Below the pieces are notes generated by a model. That model had not been told where the DNA came from. It worked only from the letters and a program-made list of their open reading frames with translations, and did no database searches. DNA of 64,000 bases from JAJCYK01 sp965212195 (GTDB lineage Bacteria; Bacteroidota; Bacteroidia; Cytophagales; Cyclobacteriaceae), in assembly GCA_965212195.1 (NCBI GenBank), contig CBDBUW010000021.1, forward strand, positions 186,001-250,000, read 5' to 3'. Positions 61,920-64,000 of this stretch are shown here, piece after piece. The first letter of the stretch is position 1, and every line of letters begins with the position of its first letter. The translations under genes and the position numbers were made by a program.

Positions 61920-62833
61920 CGACGATTGTCTTCATTCTCCAACATGCTCAAATAGCTTAAATAACGGGATTCTGGTATAGTAATACCTACAGCAGCCAGC
62001 ACCGCACATTTTGGCTCGTGGACATGCCTGCAATTGTGAAATTTACATTGACCCAGCAAAGACCGCATTTCAGGGAAATAATGGCTTAGCTCTTCCTCAC
62101 CAACCTCCATAAGGCCCAGCTCCTTAATTCCTGGAGTATCGATTATAAATGAGTCAGGGCCTACTTCGAACATCTCCGCAAAAGTGGTGGTATGAACCCC
62201 TTTTTGGATAGACTCCGATACCTCACTGGTCTTTTGCTGATAACCGGGTGCTACGAAATTCAGCAAGGTGGATTTGCCGACTCCAGAATGCCCTGAAAGC
62301 AAGGAGGTTTTACCTGCGAGCAGTTCTTTTAAACTGTCTAATCCCTGAGGCTTGAGGAAAGATGTGGCTAGGGATGGGTACCCGATTCCTTGGTATAAAC
62401 TGATCAGATCATCTACCTGACGGAGTTCATTGGAATCCAGCAAATCGATTTTGTTAAAGATGATGACCACCGGAATACGAAAGGTCTCGGCAGAAACCAG
62501 ATAACGATCGATAAACCCCAAAGAGGTTCTGGGCTGTTTCATTGTGGCCATTAACACTGCTTGGTCCAAATTAGAGGCCAGGATATGTCCAATTTCCGGG
62601 TGTTTTAATGAGGTGCGTATCAGGTAATTTTCCCTGGGTAAGATCTCGGTGATCACGGACGAATGGTCGGTCGCTTCAATGTCCACTTTAACGCGATCTC
62701 CAACGGCGATGGGGTTGGTTACTTTCAAGCCCTTTATTTTGAACTTGCCCTTCAACCGACAGGCATGCATATTTCCTTGCGGGTCGCGCACCTGATACCA
62801 GGATCCAGTCGATTTTACCACCACACCTTCCAT
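61916..62833 (-). CDS. rsgA: Ribosome small-subunit-dependent GTPase A
   Basis: The 305-residue protein is RsgA/YjeQ. An OB fold is at the N-terminus (about 1-70), then a circularly permuted GTPase: NKID at 127-130 precedes GHSGVGKS (181-188) and DTPG (232-235). A zinc knuckle with Cys263, Cys268, His270 and Cys276 closes it. It helps late maturation of the 30S ribosomal subunit. It shares one base with the upstream waaA gene (TAATG). Confidence 0.96.
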   Translation of the reverse strand: MEGVVVKSTGSWYQVRDPQGNMHACRLKGKFKIKGLKVTNPIAVGDRVKVDIEATDHSSVITEILPRENYLIRTSLKHPEIGHILASNLDQAVLMATMKQPRTSLGFIDRYLVSAETFRIPVVIIFNKIDLLDSNELRQVDDLISLYQGIGYPSLATSFLKPQGLDSLKELLAGKTSLLSGHSGVGKSTLLNFVAPGYQQKTSEVSESIQKGVHTTTFAEMFEVGPDSFIIDTPGIKELGLMEVGEEELSHYFPEMRSLLGQCKFHNCRHVHEPKCAVLAAVGITIPESRYLSYLSMLENEDNRR

Positions 62834-64000
62834 TATGAATTCAATAGTTTACCTACGTGTTTCATGATAATTTCGGTGGCCCCGGTTTGTGCTTTAACAT
62901 AATTTTTACAGGCCTGGCTTGCCCGCTCGTATCGCTCAGGGTTCTGCATCATTTCATTCCAAACAGTTTGCAGTTGTTGGGTATTGGCAATGGCTTTAGC
63001 ACCTTCCATACCCACCAGATCACGTGCTTCCCGGAATTTCTGAAAGTTTTTGTTGCCAAAGAACAAAGGCAGGCCAAATGTGGCTGCTTCCAGAATATTG
63101 TGCAGACCTTTTCCGAATGCACCTCCCACATAGGCATAATCACCGTATTGATAAAGGCTTGACAATATACCAATAGTGTCAATGATCAGGATTTCATGTT
63201 CCGATGTAATCACTCCACTGGTGTAACGCACACTGGGTCTTTGCGTGACTTTTTCTATCTGATCCAAATGATCAGCGCTAATTTCGTGGGGAGCGATTAT
63301 AAACTTTGTGTGAGGGCTTTCATTTATTAAAGGAGCTATAACCTCTATATCTTCCGGCCAACTACTGCCTACTACTAGAACGTTTTTAGCATTGGAAACA
63401 AATTCTTCAACCTGGGCAATGCCCGTTATCTGGTTGGTGATGTCTGTAACCCGGTCCATTCGGGTGTCACCTGCCACCGTAACGTTTACCATACCTATTT
63501 TGGAAAGCAGTTGTTGGGAGGCAGTATCCTGTACAAACAAATGATCGAAGTATTTCAATAAACTCCTAAACAAAGATCCGTAGGGCTTAAAGAAAACCTG
63601 ACTCGGCCGAAAAATTGCCGAACACAGCAAGACCGGAGTGCCCATGTTGAAAGCCTGTTGTAGCAATTGATACCAGTATTCATATTTTACGATAAATGCT
63701 ATTTTGGGTGCTACAGTTTGGACAAAATAACGGGCATTAGCCGGTGTATCCCAAGGGAGGTAGAGGACCTGGTGCACTATGGGGTAGTTTTTGCGAATTT
63801 CGTATCCTGAGGGAGAATAAAAAGTAAGAAGGATTTTAAAGCCTGGATAGGCTTTGGCAAACTGCTCTATCAAGGGACGTCCCTGTTCGAATTCTCCTAA
63901 ACTGGCACAATGGAACCAGGCCACGTCATGGTCTTGAAAATTAAGAGATTCGTTTAGTTGAGTTTGCCAGTTTTTACGCCCCTGCACCATTTTACGGGCT
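62833..64000 (-). CDS. waaA: 3-deoxy-D-manno-octulosonic acid transferase (partial, runs off right edge)
   Basis: The 3' part of waaA (kdtA) is present; the frame is open past the ATG at 63990 to the window edge. The usual N-terminal membrane anchor is missing, so the true start lies outside. Recognisable segments are WFHCASLGEFEQGRPLIE, PWDTPANARYF, IFRPSQVFFKPYG, SSWPEDIEVIAPLI and FGKGLHNILEAATFGLPLFFG. The enzyme adds Kdo to lipid A at the inner membrane. Confidence 0.93.
   Translation of the reverse strand, partial: ARKMVQGRKNWQTQLNESLNFQDHDVAWFHCASLGEFEQGRPLIEQFAKAYPGFKILLTFYSPSGYEIRKNYPIVHQVLYLPWDTPANARYFVQTVAPKIAFIVKYEYWYQLLQQAFNMGTPVLLCSAIFRPSQVFFKPYGSLFRSLLKYFDHLFVQDTASQQLLSKIGMVNVTVAGDTRMDRVTDITNQITGIAQVEEFVSNAKNVLVVGSSWPEDIEVIAPLINESPHTKFIIAPHEISADHLDQIEKVTQRPSVRYTSGVITSEHEILIIDTIGILSSLYQYGDYAYVGGAFGKGLHNILEAATFGLPLFFGNKNFQKFREARDLVGMEGAKAIANTQQLQTVWNEMMQNPERYERASQACKNYVKAQTGATEIIMKHVGKLLNS

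Noticed and set aside
1..64000. CRISPR arrays, tRNA or rRNA genes, transposases, integrases, phage genes
   Set aside because: None were seen; no regularly spaced repeats, cloverleaf genes or recombinase motifs were found by eye.

Overview
The window looks like chromosome of a Bacteroidota bacterium, most probably a marine-type Flavobacteriaceae relative; I cannot name the genus. The reasons are lipoprotein and AQ-type signal peptides, a C-terminal type IX secretion (T9SS) sorting domain on a vanadium haloperoxidase, 7TM-AraC and CreD modules, ECF sigma factors and a lack of strong Shine-Dalgarno sequences. Base composition is in the mid-40s percent GC apart from one GC-rich non-coding patch near 38.3-38.5 kb. 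I saw no tRNA, rRNA, CRISPR array, phage or insertion sequence.

Layout. 0-8.9 kb: housekeeping and envelope genes (a short-chain dehydrogenase, a DUF547 lipoprotein, an M3 peptidase, a TetA-like exporter, a DUF2911/TPR protein, a YcaQ-type glycosylase). 8.9-12.4 kb: a tetR-paaABCD operon for phenylacetyl-CoA epoxidation, with an unusual double-length PaaB and a palindromic operator upstream. 12.4-19.8 kb: an unknown membrane protein, an ECF sigma / membrane partner / outer-membrane protein module, a beta-CASP nuclease, a ferredoxin-CDGSH fusion coupled to a head-GIN protein, and a DUF4442 protein. 19.9-23.1 kb: an amine-oxidase-like flavoprotein, an NhaC antiporter and an RNase D-like exonuclease. 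23.2-33.7 kb: exported enzymes, namely a lipoprotein flavin oxidase with a Tat-exported Gfo/Idh/MocA enzyme, a sulfatase, an intact T9SS haloperoxidase, and a convergent, larger paralogue broken by about six frameshifts.

33.9-45.7 kb: a fasciclin lipoprotein; a TetR repressor with two AhpD-like proteins and two matching operators; an orphan ModA; a metallo-beta-lactamase-fold protein; small membrane proteins; a GH13 alpha-amylase divergent from a 7TM-AraC regulator; a CPBP protease; and a second ECF sigma factor. 45.2-48.0 kb: a four-gene CreD / winged-helix unit with two copies of one operator (TACTTTG-N5-CAAAGTA). 48.0-56.0 kb: TPR proteins, a decayed small gene, an aldo-keto reductase, DUF1697 and YigZ proteins, and an EamA transporter. 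56.1-61.9 kb: a plus-strand surface-glycan cluster (FdtA-like isomerase, FemAB/GNAT acyltransferase, Wzx-type flippase, three glycosyltransferase-like proteins). The window ends in rsgA and a truncated waaA (kdtA).

The most interesting items are the repressor-operator pairs that can be read directly (paa, the AhpD pair, CreD), the cysteine-to-serine AhpD paralogue, the fused or duplicated PaaB, the intact/broken haloperoxidase pair, and the small decayed genes that ordinary gene calling would miss. I found no confident candidate for a wholly new defence or mobile system.
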